Source: DATDOY01 sp035293045 (GTDB taxonomy: Bacteria; Actinomycetota; Acidimicrobiia; IMCC26256; JACPCJ01). From it: 10,002 bases of DNA. Every line of letters begins with the position of its first letter. Position 1 is the stretch's first letter. The position numbers and the translations under genes are program-made. The stretch is from NCBI GenBank assembly GCA_035293045.1, contig DATDOY010000286.1, positions 1-10,002 of the forward strand, given 5' to 3'. This document shows, piece by piece, positions 1 through 7,019 of this stretch. The notes beneath the pieces were generated by a model. It was not told the origin of the DNA and made no database searches. It worked only from the letters and a program-made list of their open reading frames with translations.

Positions 1-432
1 CGGATCCTGATCCGGGTAGAGCCGGACGACGCCGAGCCCGAGCATCTGGGCGACGCTGCACTGCCGGTTGTCACCCGACACGAACACCGCGTCCTCGGTG
101 AGGGTCTCGGCCGCCGCGAGGTGGACGGCGTCGTACGCGCGCAGCAGGTAATCCGCGGCGATTTCTCCGGCGCGTCGGACCAACGGTGGCGTCACTCCGA
201 TGGGAGCGACCTGCTGACAGAACGACTCGAAGGCGTCGTGATCGCTGCGTTCGGCGGCACCGTCGAGATCGCGTCGGCGCACCGCCCGGGCGAGCGCGGC
301 GCGTCCTTCGACATACAGGAGCGTGACGGAGGCGCACGACGCGGCGAGATCCCACTCGGCGATGGCCCGCGGGCTGGCTCGTTCTTCAAGGACGAGGGCC
401 ACGATCGCCGAGGTGTCGAAATAGGCCGTCAC
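1..432 (-). CDS. vapC: VapC-family PIN-domain toxin (3' end beyond window)
   Basis: This reads as the toxin of a type II toxin-antitoxin pair. PIN-domain VapC proteins are Mg-dependent ribonucleases that cleave RNA and stop growth when free of antitoxin. I translated it from a GTG at 432-430, giving 144 residues with no stop before the window edge; the usual family length is about 130-150, so little is missing. The four acidic PIN positions are visible: D6 in YFDTSAIVAL near the N-terminus, E42 in YVEGRAAL, D101 in RAYDAVHLAAA, and D121 in the terminal SGDN motif. Together they make an intact active site. The GTG overlaps the TGA of the antitoxin gene (GTGA, 4 nt), so the two are translationally coupled. 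The family is certain; the RNA target cannot be read from the sequence. Confidence 0.9.
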   Translation of the reverse strand, partial: MTAYFDTSAIVALVLEERASPRAIAEWDLAASCASVTLLYVEGRAALARAVRRRDLDGAAERSDHDAFESFCQQVAPIGVTPPLVRRAGEIAADYLLRAYDAVHLAAAETLTEDAVFVSGDNRQCSVAQMLGLGVVRLYPDQDP

Positions 433-701
433 CACCCCTCGCGCCGCTCCTCGATCACGTACTGGCTCAGCGGCTTATCGAGTTTGGGCTCGACGCGGGG
501 CGGGGGCGCCTTCCGCTTCGGGCGCAGGGGAGGCTCCACCTTCCCCTCCCTGATGAGCCGATCGAGGGTGGTCTCGCCGTTGGTGGGGAGGATCCGGGCG
601 ACGGCGTGGCCGTGGTCGGTGACCACGATGTCGTTGCCCTCTTGGACGTACTTCAGGTAGCGGCTGAGGTTGTTGCGCAGCTCGCGCACGCCGACTTCCA
701 T
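429..701 (-). CDS. vapB: Phd/YefM-type antitoxin (VapB-like)
   Basis: This 90-residue protein is the likely antitoxin of the adjacent PIN toxin. The N-terminal half (residues 1-40, beginning MEVGVRELRNNLSRYLKYVQ, then DIVVTDHGHAVARILP) is a typical Phd/YefM DNA-binding and dimerisation domain. The rest is a basic, proline-rich flexible segment (PPLRPKRKAPPP) ending in LSQYVIEERREGW, the kind of tail that wraps the toxin and blocks its active site. I chose the ATG at 701 because GAGAGG lies 8 nt upstream; a GTG at 710 would fall just after that Shine-Dalgarno and is less likely. The gene precedes and overlaps the toxin by 4 nt. Antitoxins of this type usually repress their own operon, and an inverted repeat upstream at 749-807 is a candidate site. 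Confidence 0.9.
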   Translation of the reverse strand: MEVGVRELRNNLSRYLKYVQEGNDIVVTDHGHAVARILPTNGETTLDRLIREGKVEPPLRPKRKAPPPRVEPKLDKPLSQYVIEERREGW

Positions 702-748
702 GCTCAGCACCTCTCATCCGGGCTGACCGGCCGGGCCGACAGCGCGGG

Positions 749-807
749 CCGCGGGCGATCGATGTGGCGACAAATCCTCAGAGAATTCTAGCCACAATCG
801 CCCGCGG
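749..807. repeat. Interrupted inverted repeat upstream of vapBC
   Basis: The left arm is 749-768 (CCGCGGGCGAT, CGA, TGTGGC) and the right arm is 791-807 (GCCACAATCGCCCGCGG). The right arm's reverse complement equals the left arm except for a 3-nt CGA insertion at 760-762, so 17 bases pair per arm. The 22-nt spacer (769-790) is AT-richer than its surroundings. It could be a VapBC operator, or a hairpin ending transcription of the gene that stops at 821; no T-tract follows on either strand, which weakens the terminator reading. Confidence 0.65.
785..790 (-). promoter_or_regulatory. Candidate -10 hexamer for vapBC
   Basis: On the minus strand this reads TAGAAT, five of six matches to the sigma-70 -10 consensus. 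It sits in the loop of the inverted repeat at 749-807, about 84 nt upstream of the antitoxin ATG. No good -35 element stands at 16-18 nt (TCCGTA at spacing 17), so the call is tentative. Confidence 0.3.
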
Positions 808-820
808 TACGGAGACGCCC

Positions 821-1231
821 TTACGAGCCGCCGCGAGAGATGCCGGCGCGCTTGAGCACCTCGGCGGGCACGCCCGCCTCGCGCCACGCGGCGTAGCTGA
901 TGCCCTTGCGCTCGGCGTAGTCCTTGGCCGCCTTGACGAACCGATCCTCGAGCTTCGACAGGTCGACCTTGGTGCCGAGCTTTTCGAGTTCGGCCCGCAG
1001 GTCGATGCGCTCCTGGGCGAGTTGGACGCGCTCGAGGGGCCGGGCCGCCTTCAAGCGTTCCCCGATGGCGTCGAGCCGCTTCTGGATCGAATCGGGCGTC
1101 CGCCGCCGGCCCCGCTTCGGCCGGTTCTCGTCGAGGGCTTCAAGGTATTCGCGCACCGACTGGCCGAGCTTTCTGCCTTCGGCGAGGGCCTTCTTATGGG
1201 CGTCCGACATCTTCTTTTTGGCACTGGGCAT
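821..1231 (-). CDS. Conserved lysine-rich protein of unknown function
   Basis: This 136-residue soluble protein has no signal peptide, membrane segment or cysteine. The N-terminus is basic (MPSAKKKMSDAHKKALAEGR), followed by RPKRGRRRTPDSIQKRL at about 37-53. A charged, heptad-like stretch at about 50-100 (ERLKAARPLERVQLAQERID and onward) predicts a coiled coil. The C-terminus has a compact motif, ERKGISYAAWREAGVPAEVL, at 107-126. From memory, similar proteins are widespread as hypothetical proteins in Actinobacteria; no function is known to me. The basic N-terminus and coiled coil would suit nucleic-acid association, but this is inference. I chose ATG 1231 because GGAGG lies 5 nt upstream; an in-frame TTG at 1249 lies upstream of that site. 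The gene is divergent from purL across a 160-bp gap. Confidence 0.85.
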   Translation of the reverse strand: MPSAKKKMSDAHKKALAEGRKLGQSVREYLEALDENRPKRGRRRTPDSIQKRLDAIGERLKAARPLERVQLAQERIDLRAELEKLGTKVDLSKLEDRFVKAAKDYAERKGISYAAWREAGVPAEVLKRAGISRGGS

Positions 1232-1253
1232 TGCGGCCTCCGATGACAACCAA

Positions 1254-1283
1254 TTGAGGGAAGTGAAGTCCTGTCCATATCCA
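1254..1283 (+). promoter_or_regulatory. Weak candidate promoter for purL
   Basis: TTGAGG (1254-1259) and TATCCA (1278-1283) are separated by 18 nt in the divergent intergenic region. The match is weak and would give a leader of about 100 nt before the purL ATG. It overlaps the zone of the opposing promoter candidate, as expected of a compact divergent region. No purine riboswitch or obvious PurR-type operator was recognised. Confidence 0.2.
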
Positions 1284-1312
1284 TGAATAGTGGAAGTCGT
1301 CCTTCATCGCAA
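1284..1312 (-). promoter_or_regulatory. Candidate promoter for the gene at 821-1231
   Basis: Reading the minus strand, TTGCGA (1312-1307) is followed after exactly 17 nt by TATTCA (1289-1284). These are partial matches to the -35 (four of six) and -10 (three of six) boxes. The surrounding 60 bp are clearly AT-richer than the flanking genes, and the predicted leader is about 45 nt. It is a plausible but unproven primary-sigma promoter. Confidence 0.35.
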
Positions 1313-1391
1313 ATGGCGTGAAGCGTGGCGCGCACCCGGATCGCGCAAATCCCGGCGCAGGTGGGGCCGGGCAATAGGCTCGGGAGCACCG

Positions 1392-3737
1392 ATGGAACGC
1401 GATCCGCTGCACCGACAACTCGGCCTGACCGACGACGAGTTCGACCGCATTCGAGAGCTCCTCGGACGGGATCCCACCCACCTCGAATTGGCGATGTATG
1501 CGGTCATGTGGAGCGAGCACTGCTCCTACAAGTCGTCCGCCGTCCATCTCGGGCGGTTCCCGACCGAAGCTCCGTGGGTGTTGGTCGGTCCGGGCGAGGG
1601 CGCCGGCGTGATCGACGTCGGCGACGGCCTCGCCCTCGCCGTGCGGATCGAAAGCCACAATCACCCGTCGGCTGTCGAGCCGTATCAGGGGGCGGCGACT
1701 GGAGTCGGCGGCATCATCCGCGACATCTTTTCGATGGGCGCCCGTCCGATTGCCCTCATGGACCCGTTGCGGTTCGGGCCGCTGACCGACGCCCGGAACC
1801 GGTTCCTGTTCGAGGGCGTCGTGTCGGGGATCAGCGGATATGGAAACGCCGTCGGCGTCCCCACCGTGGGCGGCGAGGTCGTCTTCGACGAGTGTTATGC
1901 GGGCAACCCTCTCGTCAACGTGCTCTGTCTCGGCGTTCTCCCGCGCGATCGGCTGGTCCTGGCTCGGGCGGAGGGCGACGGCAACCTCGCCGTGCTCCTC
2001 GGCTCGTCCACCGGGCGGGACGGCATCGGGGGCGCCAGCGTGTTGGCGTCGGCGGGCTTCGAGGCCGGGAGCGAGGAGAAGCGTCCGTCGGTTCAGGTCG
2101 GCGACCCTTTCGAGGAGAAGAAGCTGATCGAGGCCTGCCTCGCCCTCCTCGACGCCGGCCTCGCGGTCGGCGTGCAGGACCTCGGCGCGGCCGGGCTGTC
2201 GTGCGCGGCGTCGGAGACGGCGGCGAAGGCCGGACAAGGGATGGACGTCGACGTGGCGCGCGTCCGCCGGCGCGAGCCCGGCATGGACCCGGTCGAGGTG
2301 ATGACTTCGGAAAGCCAGGAGCGGATGCTCGTGATCGTGGCGCCCGAGCGCCTCGACGAGGTCCTCGCGCTGTGTGAGCGCTGGGAGATTTCGGCGACGG
2401 TGGTGGGGCGCGTCACCGACACCGGGCGCATGCGTGTGTACGACGGCCTGTTCGACGCCGTCGGGGTGCCGGGCGCCAACCCCGGCCGCCCGCGCGGCGA
2501 CGCCGAGCCCAGGATCTCGTCGGACGTCTCCTCCGACTGGGAGCCGATCGCGGACGTCCCGGTCGGGAGCCTCGGGGACGGCCCGCGCTACCGCCGCACC
2601 CTGACCCGTCCCGCCGACCAGGACGAGCGGAACGCCGCCGATCCGTGGACGGTGCTCCGAGAGCGCTTCGCCACGGGGACCGACCTCACCGACGAGCTCC
2701 TGGCGCTGCTCGCAACGCCGACCATCGCCGACAAGTCGTGGGTGTGGCGCCAGTACGACCACCAACTGTTTCTCAACACCGTGCGCGGGCCGGGGGGAGA
2801 CGCCGCCGTGCTGCGCATTCGCGATCCGCAGTCGGGGGCCGACACCGGGCGCGCGCTGGCCATGTCGACCGACGGCAAGGGGAGGTTCTGTCGGCTCGAC
2901 CCGCGCACGGGCGGCCGCCTCGCCGTCCTCGAGGCCGCGCGCAACATCGCGTGTGCGGGTGCCGCACCGCGCGCGCTCGTCAACTGCCTCAACTTCGGGA
3001 ACCCCGAGCACCCCGAGGTGATGTGGCAGTTCGCCGAAGTCGTCGAGGGCATCAGCCAGGCCTGTGAGGCGCTCGGCCTCCCGGTGATCGGCGGCAACGT
3101 CAGCTTCTACAACGAGTCGTTCGGGCGCGACATCGACCCCACGCCGGTCGTCGGTGTCCTCGGCGTGATCGAGCCGTTCCGGGGCTCGCTGCCCGGGCCC
3201 GTCGTGGCCGACGGATCCCGCGTGATCGTGCTCGGCGAGACCCGCGCCGAACTCGGCGGGTCGGAGTGGGCGGCGGTCGTCCATGGCCTCGAGGGAGGCG
3301 CGCCGCCGGCCGCCGATCTCACCGCCGCCGCGGCCCTCCATGACCTGGTGCGATCGCTGGTGACCGATGCCCTCGTGAGCGGCGTGCACGACTGCGCCGA
3401 CGGCGGGTTGGCGGTCGCGCTGGCCGAGATGGCCATCGAGGGTGAGACCGGGATGCGGGTCGACATCGCGAACCTCCCCGGGGCCGACGGCGTTGACCCG
3501 GCTCTGCTGTTATTCTCCGAATCGTCCAACCGGGTGGTGCTCGCCGTGGACCCCGCTCGCGTCTCCGAGGTCTTGGCGCGCGCCGAGGCGGCCGCCGTGC
3601 CCGCCGCCGACATCGGCGTGGCCGGGGGCGAGCGTTTCACGGTGGCGGACGCCGTCGACGTTCCACTCGACAAGGTCGCGAGCGCGTGGCGCGACGCCAT
3701 CCCGTCGCTCATGGACGGCGCCCTCGCCGGGGGTTAG
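1392..3737 (+). CDS. purL: Phosphoribosylformylglycinamidine synthase subunit PurL
   Basis: PurL catalyses the fourth step of purine synthesis, the ATP-dependent amidation of FGAR to FGAM (EC 6.3.5.3). It uses ammonia delivered by the PurQ glutaminase in a PurS-PurL-PurQ complex in the cytoplasm. The 781-residue length fits the small bacterial PurL that needs separate PurS and PurQ. Signatures in order: MWSEHCSYKSS at 39-49 with the conserved His43; ESHNHPSAVEPYQGAATG from 87; TGRDGIGGASVLAS at 207-220; QVGDPFEEKK at 235-244; VQDLGAAGLSCAASE at 261-275; MTSESQERML at 304-313. The second AIRS-like half has MSTDGKGRFC, the stretch running into CLNFGNPEHPEVMW, VIGGNVSFYNES and VHDCADGGLAVALAEM. 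I chose ATG 1392 because GGGAG lies 5 nt upstream; in-frame starts further upstream add non-homologous basic sequence. purS and purQ are not adjacent. Confidence 0.97.
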   Translation: MERDPLHRQLGLTDDEFDRIRELLGRDPTHLELAMYAVMWSEHCSYKSSAVHLGRFPTEAPWVLVGPGEGAGVIDVGDGLALAVRIESHNHPSAVEPYQGAATGVGGIIRDIFSMGARPIALMDPLRFGPLTDARNRFLFEGVVSGISGYGNAVGVPTVGGEVVFDECYAGNPLVNVLCLGVLPRDRLVLARAEGDGNLAVLLGSSTGRDGIGGASVLASAGFEAGSEEKRPSVQVGDPFEEKKLIEACLALLDAGLAVGVQDLGAAGLSCAASETAAKAGQGMDVDVARVRRREPGMDPVEVMTSESQERMLVIVAPERLDEVLALCERWEISATVVGRVTDTGRMRVYDGLFDAVGVPGANPGRPRGDAEPRISSDVSSDWEPIADVPVGSLGDGPRYRRTLTRPADQDERNAADPWTVLRERFATGTDLTDELLALLATPTIADKSWVWRQYDHQLFLNTVRGPGGDAAVLRIRDPQSGADTGRALAMSTDGKGRFCRLDPRTGGRLAVLEAARNIACAGAAPRALVNCLNFGNPEHPEVMWQFAEVVEGISQACEALGLPVIGGNVSFYNESFGRDIDPTPVVGVLGVIEPFRGSLPGPVVADGSRVIVLGETRAELGGSEWAAVVHGLEGGAPPAADLTAAAALHDLVRSLVTDALVSGVHDCADGGLAVALAEMAIEGETGMRVDIANLPGADGVDPALLLFSESSNRVVLAVDPARVSEVLARAEAAAVPAADIGVAGGERFTVADAVDVPLDKVASAWRDAIPSLMDGALAGG

Positions 3738-3898
3738 AGCGTCCCGGGCGCCGCGTTCGCCACTTGCATCGCCGACGAGCGGTGTGAGTGCCTGCCCGCC
3801 CATCGCCGGGTGAACACGCACACCGGATCCCGTGCGAGGCGCAGCCGAGCCCCCCGTGCATGTGTGGGCGGCCGATCCGGCGAGGTCGGCGGGGTGGT
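3738..3898. other. Convergent intergenic gap between purL and the PHP gene
   Basis: This 161-bp stretch separates two genes that converge. It is GC-rich and I see no convincing gene. Short imperfect inverted repeats occur, for example GCCGA and TCGGC around 3871-3890, but none has a T-tract. A terminator for one or both genes is expected here but cannot be placed confidently. Confidence 0.4.
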
Positions 3899-4744
3899 CT
3901 ACGGGCGAGCGGGCCGGCGGGCTTCGAGGTCGTCGAGCCAGGCGTCGGGGACGTTGAGGTCGCCGAGGCCGGTCCCGACGGCGAGGCCGGGCTTGTAGGC
4001 GCCGTGGTAATCGGAGCCGCCGCTCGGGGCGAGGCCGTGGCGGGCGGCGACGCGCGCGAGTTCGGCGCGTTGGTCGGCGTCGTAGCGGCCGTACTCCACC
4101 TCGATGCCGTCTAGACCCAGGGCGGCGAGTTCCGCGATGAAGCGGTCCAATGCGTCGGCGTCGTCCACCACCGAGAACGGGTGCGCGGCCACCGCGACTG
4201 CACCGGACGCGTGGGCGAGTTCGATCGCCTCGTCGGGGTGCAGACGGTCGCGCTCGACGTAACCGGGCCGACCCTTGGCGAGCCACCGATCGAACGCGTC
4301 CTGGATGCTGGTCACGTATCCCTTCTCCATGAGGACGGCGGCCACGTGGGGCCGACCGACCGATCCCCCGCCGGCGGCTTCGAGCACCTCGTCGATGCTG
4401 ACGTCGAGCCCCTCGGCGACGAGGGCGTCGACGATCCGCAGGTTGCGGTCGTCGCGACCCGCCCGCAGCGCACCGAGTCGGCTCTGGAGCGGCCCGTCGT
4501 CACCCTCGAGAAAGAGGACGAGGAGGTGGAGGGTCCCCTGCTCGACCTCGAGCGACAGCTCACAGCCGGGGACCACCCGGACCGAGGCCGCCTCCCCGGC
4601 GGCGATCGCCTCGGGGAGGCCTTCGAGGGTGTCGTGATCGGTGAGGGCGAGCGCCGAAACCCCCGCTTCGGCGGCCAACGCGACCACCGCGGCGGGCGGA
4701 TCGGTGCCGTCGGAGGCCGTCGAGTGGGTGTGGAGGTCGATCAT
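3899..4744 (-). CDS. PHP-domain metal-dependent phosphoesterase (TrpH/YciV-like)
   Basis: This 281-residue protein is a stand-alone PHP phosphoesterase. The closest characterised group, TrpH/YciV, hydrolyses 3',5'-nucleoside bisphosphates (pAp) and trims short RNA 5' ends (RNase AM) using a trinuclear metal centre. The ligand set is visible and complete: H5 and H7 in DLHTHSTASDG, D12, H37 in LTDHDT, E62 in GCELS, H73 in TLHLLV, H133 in GRPHVA, H188 in AAHPF, and D245/H247 in GGSDYHG. The region at about 75-180 matches the helical insertion usual in this group. I chose ATG 4744, where the protein starts directly with MIDLHTH and AAGGG lies just upstream. It is divergent from the sigma-factor gene. 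The exact substrate is inferred from the family; other phosphoesters are possible. Confidence 0.9.
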   Translation of the reverse strand: MIDLHTHSTASDGTDPPAAVVALAAEAGVSALALTDHDTLEGLPEAIAAGEAASVRVVPGCELSLEVEQGTLHLLVLFLEGDDGPLQSRLGALRAGRDDRNLRIVDALVAEGLDVSIDEVLEAAGGGSVGRPHVAAVLMEKGYVTSIQDAFDRWLAKGRPGYVERDRLHPDEAIELAHASGAVAVAAHPFSVVDDADALDRFIAELAALGLDGIEVEYGRYDADQRAELARVAARHGLAPSGGSDYHGAYKPGLAVGTGLGDLNVPDAWLDDLEARRPARP

Positions 4745-4764
4745 GTCATCCCTTACCGGTGGCT

Positions 4765-4798
4765 TTCGGAGGAAATGTCGGGTATGATTCCCTCCGAA
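4765..4798. repeat. Inverted repeat in the PHP/sigma divergent region
   Basis: TTCGGAGG (4765-4772) and CCTCCGAA (4791-4798) are perfect reverse complements with an 18-nt spacer. Two more A-T pairs form if C4790 is bulged. The spacer contains TATGAT (4783-4788), a -10-like box reading toward the sigma gene. The site lies 20-55 nt before the PHP start codon, so bound protein could affect both genes. A regulator operator or a leader hairpin are both possible. Confidence 0.5.
4783..4788 (+). promoter_or_regulatory. Candidate -10 box for the sigma-propeller gene
   Basis: TATGAT matches five of six bases of the -10 consensus and sits in an AT-richer stretch, giving a leader of about 95 nt. The sequence 17 nt upstream (TGGCTT, 4760-4765) is a poor -35 box, so activation or another sigma factor may be required. 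This is only suggestive. Confidence 0.3.
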
Positions 4799-4890
4799 CC
4801 GAGGTTGCACTCAGGGGAGGATTCTGCGCACTCTGCGTCGAACCTACTCAGGCACCAACACAGGTACATCCTGGAACCGGGGGGAACCGT

Positions 4891-6918
4891 ATGGCCATTC
4901 GTGTGCCACTCCCAGCACACGATGCCGAGAACGGTGCCAATGGTCAGGAACGGGCGGATGGCGTCGCGTTCGAGGACCTTTGGCAGCATCGGTCCGCACT
5001 TCGCGACATCTGTCAGCGCATCGTCGGCGACGCGGCGACGGCCGACGACGTGGTGCAAGAGACCTACGTTCGCGCGCTGAACAACCTCGACCGCCTCGAG
5101 CAGCGCCCCTCGCTCATGCCCTGGCTCGCCACGGTCGCCCGCCGTCGCAGCATCGACGAGCTCCGGCGCCGGCAGTATCAGCGCCCCGTCGACGCGATGC
5201 CCGACGAGTCCACCAAGCCCGAGCTCGACCCCGGCGAAGCCGCCGGCGTCAGCGAGACCGTGTCCAAGGTGCGTGACGCGCTCACCGCGCTCACCGATCG
5301 CGAGCGCGAACTCCTGATGCGCCAGGTCAACCAGGGCCTGTCGCTCGCCGAACTCGCCGCCTACGACAACTCCAGCGTGGCGTCCGTGCGCTCGGTCCTG
5401 TCGCGAGCCCGCTCGAAGCTCCGCGACGCCCTCGAAGACGCCGGGGCCCGGCTGCTCGCGCCGGTGGGCGTGCTCGTTCACGCCACCCGGCGCCGACTCG
5501 GCGCGGTCAGCGCCCGGATGCAGCAGGTGTCGCCGATGGTGCCGGGCGGCTACGAACGTGTCGGCGAAGCCGTCAGCGCCACCGCGGCCATGGCCGCGAT
5601 CGCTCTCGGGGGGATCCTCCCTGCCGCCGGCGGTGCGCCGGCCCTCGCAGCGTCGAATGGCACCGCCGTCGATGCGATGCTGATCGGATCGGAGAGTGGT
5701 CTTCCTGCCGCTGACGACGGCGCGGGCCAGCGGGTGCTCGCAACCCCCACCGCCGCGAGCGCCGCGCTCCACCGCGGCGCGGGGTCGGCCGACGATGCCG
5801 GCGCCGGCAACACCGGCGCGAGCGCTGGCGAGACCGGCTCCCAAGGCCCCGTTCCGGGAGCGCCGGATGCGCCGCTCCCCGACGGCCCGGGGGTCCCCGA
5901 CAATCCGCTCGAGGAGCCCGAGCCCGAGAACCCTGAGGAGACCGACGTCAGCAGCGTCGAGCACTCCAGCGGACACGACGGGGAGCCGGGCACGATCTTC
6001 GCTATCGGCACCACGAACTGTGCCACCGGCTCGTGCCACGACGTGTGGGAGAGCACCGACGGTGGCGCGACGTGGGACAAGCGCCGAGGTGACGGCCTCG
6101 AGGGTGACACCCTGCTCGTCCCGCCCCAGTACGGCCACGGCGACAACCGGATCTTCGCCACCGGGCCCGGCGGGCTCCAGTACTCCCTCGACGGCGGCGA
6201 CACGTGGGAGTACGTGACGGGCGTGTCCCTCTCCGGACCGCCCGCCATGTCACCGGGCTTTGAGCCCGGCGTCGACGAGCGCATCTACTTCGGCGGTTCG
6301 CCCACATGGTCGTACGACGCCGGAACCGGGATCGCCACGCCGGCGCCGGTGGCCGGCCTGATTGGCGACGTCACCCACTTTGCCCCGACGCCCGACTTTG
6401 CCGTGACGAACGAGGTCTTTGCGGGTGGTGTGCGCGTCGTCGACGGGGTCGGCCAGTTCGTGGTCGCCCGATGCACGAGTTCGTGTGAGGAAGACGACGT
6501 GGTCGTGTTCGCCGACGTCGACAATGTTCCCGAGGTGGCGGTCTCGAGCACCTTCAACGACGACGGCATCGTGACGGCGTGGGAGGGTCGCGACCTCTAC
6601 GCGTCCTTCGACGCCGGGGCTTCGTTCGACGCCGTCGACCTCCCCGCCGTTGGACCCATCGGCGAGGTCACCGACGACGGCGCCGGAAACTTCTACGTGC
6701 GGGCGACCTCGGCCGCGAGCGCGGCGAGCGCCTTGTGGCGGACGCGTGACTTCCAGACCTGGACGCCGCTCGGCGCGGGGACGCCGCTCGCCCAGGGCGT
6801 GCGCACCATCTCGGCCGTCACCGACGACCTGCTTGTCGCGGCACCCGTGGGAATCGTCGGACGCGGGATGTACTGCTCGATCGATGACGGGGCTACGTGG
6901 TCACGGCGGTGCGCGTGA
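4891..6918 (+). CDS. ECF-like sigma factor fused to membrane segment and Asp-box domain
   Basis: This 675-residue single frame joins three parts. Residues about 27-97 resemble sigma region 2 (DDVVQETYVRALNNL, then MPWLATVARRRSIDELRRR). Residues about 122-182 resemble region 4 (ALTDRERELLMRQVNQGLSLAEL, then VRSVLSRARSKLRDAL), so it should bind RNA polymerase and promoter DNA. After RRR at 200-202, residues 226-254 form an Ala/Ile-rich hydrophobic stretch ending ALAAS, a possible membrane anchor. A Pro/Gly/acidic linker (255-360) leads to about 315 residues with Asp-boxes STDGGATW (388-395), SLDGGDTW (432-439) and SIDDGATW (663-670), plus a degenerate SFDAGASF (572-579), typical of BNR/sortilin-like beta-propellers. 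Six of seven cysteines lie in this part, suggesting it is outside the cell. Start ATG 4891 follows GGGGGGAA. No anti-sigma gene is adjacent. The sensing role is inferred. Confidence 0.85.
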   Translation: MAIRVPLPAHDAENGANGQERADGVAFEDLWQHRSALRDICQRIVGDAATADDVVQETYVRALNNLDRLEQRPSLMPWLATVARRRSIDELRRRQYQRPVDAMPDESTKPELDPGEAAGVSETVSKVRDALTALTDRERELLMRQVNQGLSLAELAAYDNSSVASVRSVLSRARSKLRDALEDAGARLLAPVGVLVHATRRRLGAVSARMQQVSPMVPGGYERVGEAVSATAAMAAIALGGILPAAGGAPALAASNGTAVDAMLIGSESGLPAADDGAGQRVLATPTAASAALHRGAGSADDAGAGNTGASAGETGSQGPVPGAPDAPLPDGPGVPDNPLEEPEPENPEETDVSSVEHSSGHDGEPGTIFAIGTTNCATGSCHDVWESTDGGATWDKRRGDGLEGDTLLVPPQYGHGDNRIFATGPGGLQYSLDGGDTWEYVTGVSLSGPPAMSPGFEPGVDERIYFGGSPTWSYDAGTGIATPAPVAGLIGDVTHFAPTPDFAVTNEVFAGGVRVVDGVGQFVVARCTSSCEEDDVVVFADVDNVPEVAVSSTFNDDGIVTAWEGRDLYASFDAGASFDAVDLPAVGPIGEVTDDGAGNFYVRATSAASAASALWRTRDFQTWTPLGAGTPLAQGVRTISAVTDDLLVAAPVGIVGRGMYCSIDDGATWSRRCA

Positions 6919-6938
6919 CCCGTGGGTGACGCCACGGG
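6919..6938 (+). terminator. Hairpin directly after the sigma-propeller stop codon
   Basis: CCCGTGG (6919-6925) and CCACGGG (6932-6938) form a perfect 7-bp stem with a 6-nt loop, beginning on the base after the TGA. No T-tract follows. It could be a partial or factor-assisted terminator, or an RNA-stabilising hairpin that sets the ratio between this gene and the one at 7020. Confidence 0.4.
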
Positions 6939-7019
6939 GCGAAGCGGAAACTGGTAGCAATACGACAATCCGAAGAAGGCGGGCAGGAGCGTTCCCGCAA
7001 GGAGGCGAATCCCCTGGTC

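Noticed and set aside
121..660. 179-codon plus-strand frame across the toxin-antitoxin genes
   Set aside because: The minus-strand genes carry full PIN and Phd motifs and coupled starts; the plus frame has no recognisable features.
1194..3389. 731-codon open frame on the minus strand opposite purL
   Set aside because: It lies antisense to an unmistakable purL, has Arg/His/Asp/Pro-rich composition, no motif and no sensible start. Strong GC third-position bias in purL explains it.
4753..6138. 461-codon open frame on the minus strand opposite the sigma gene
   Set aside because: It is antisense to the sigma motifs, without domain signature or ribosome site, so it is another GC-bias shadow.
6946..6970. 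GGAAAC element upstream of the secreted gene at 7020 as an ECF promoter
   Set aside because: No matching CGTC/CGTT-like -10 element is found 16-17 nt downstream, so the resemblance is too weak to annotate.
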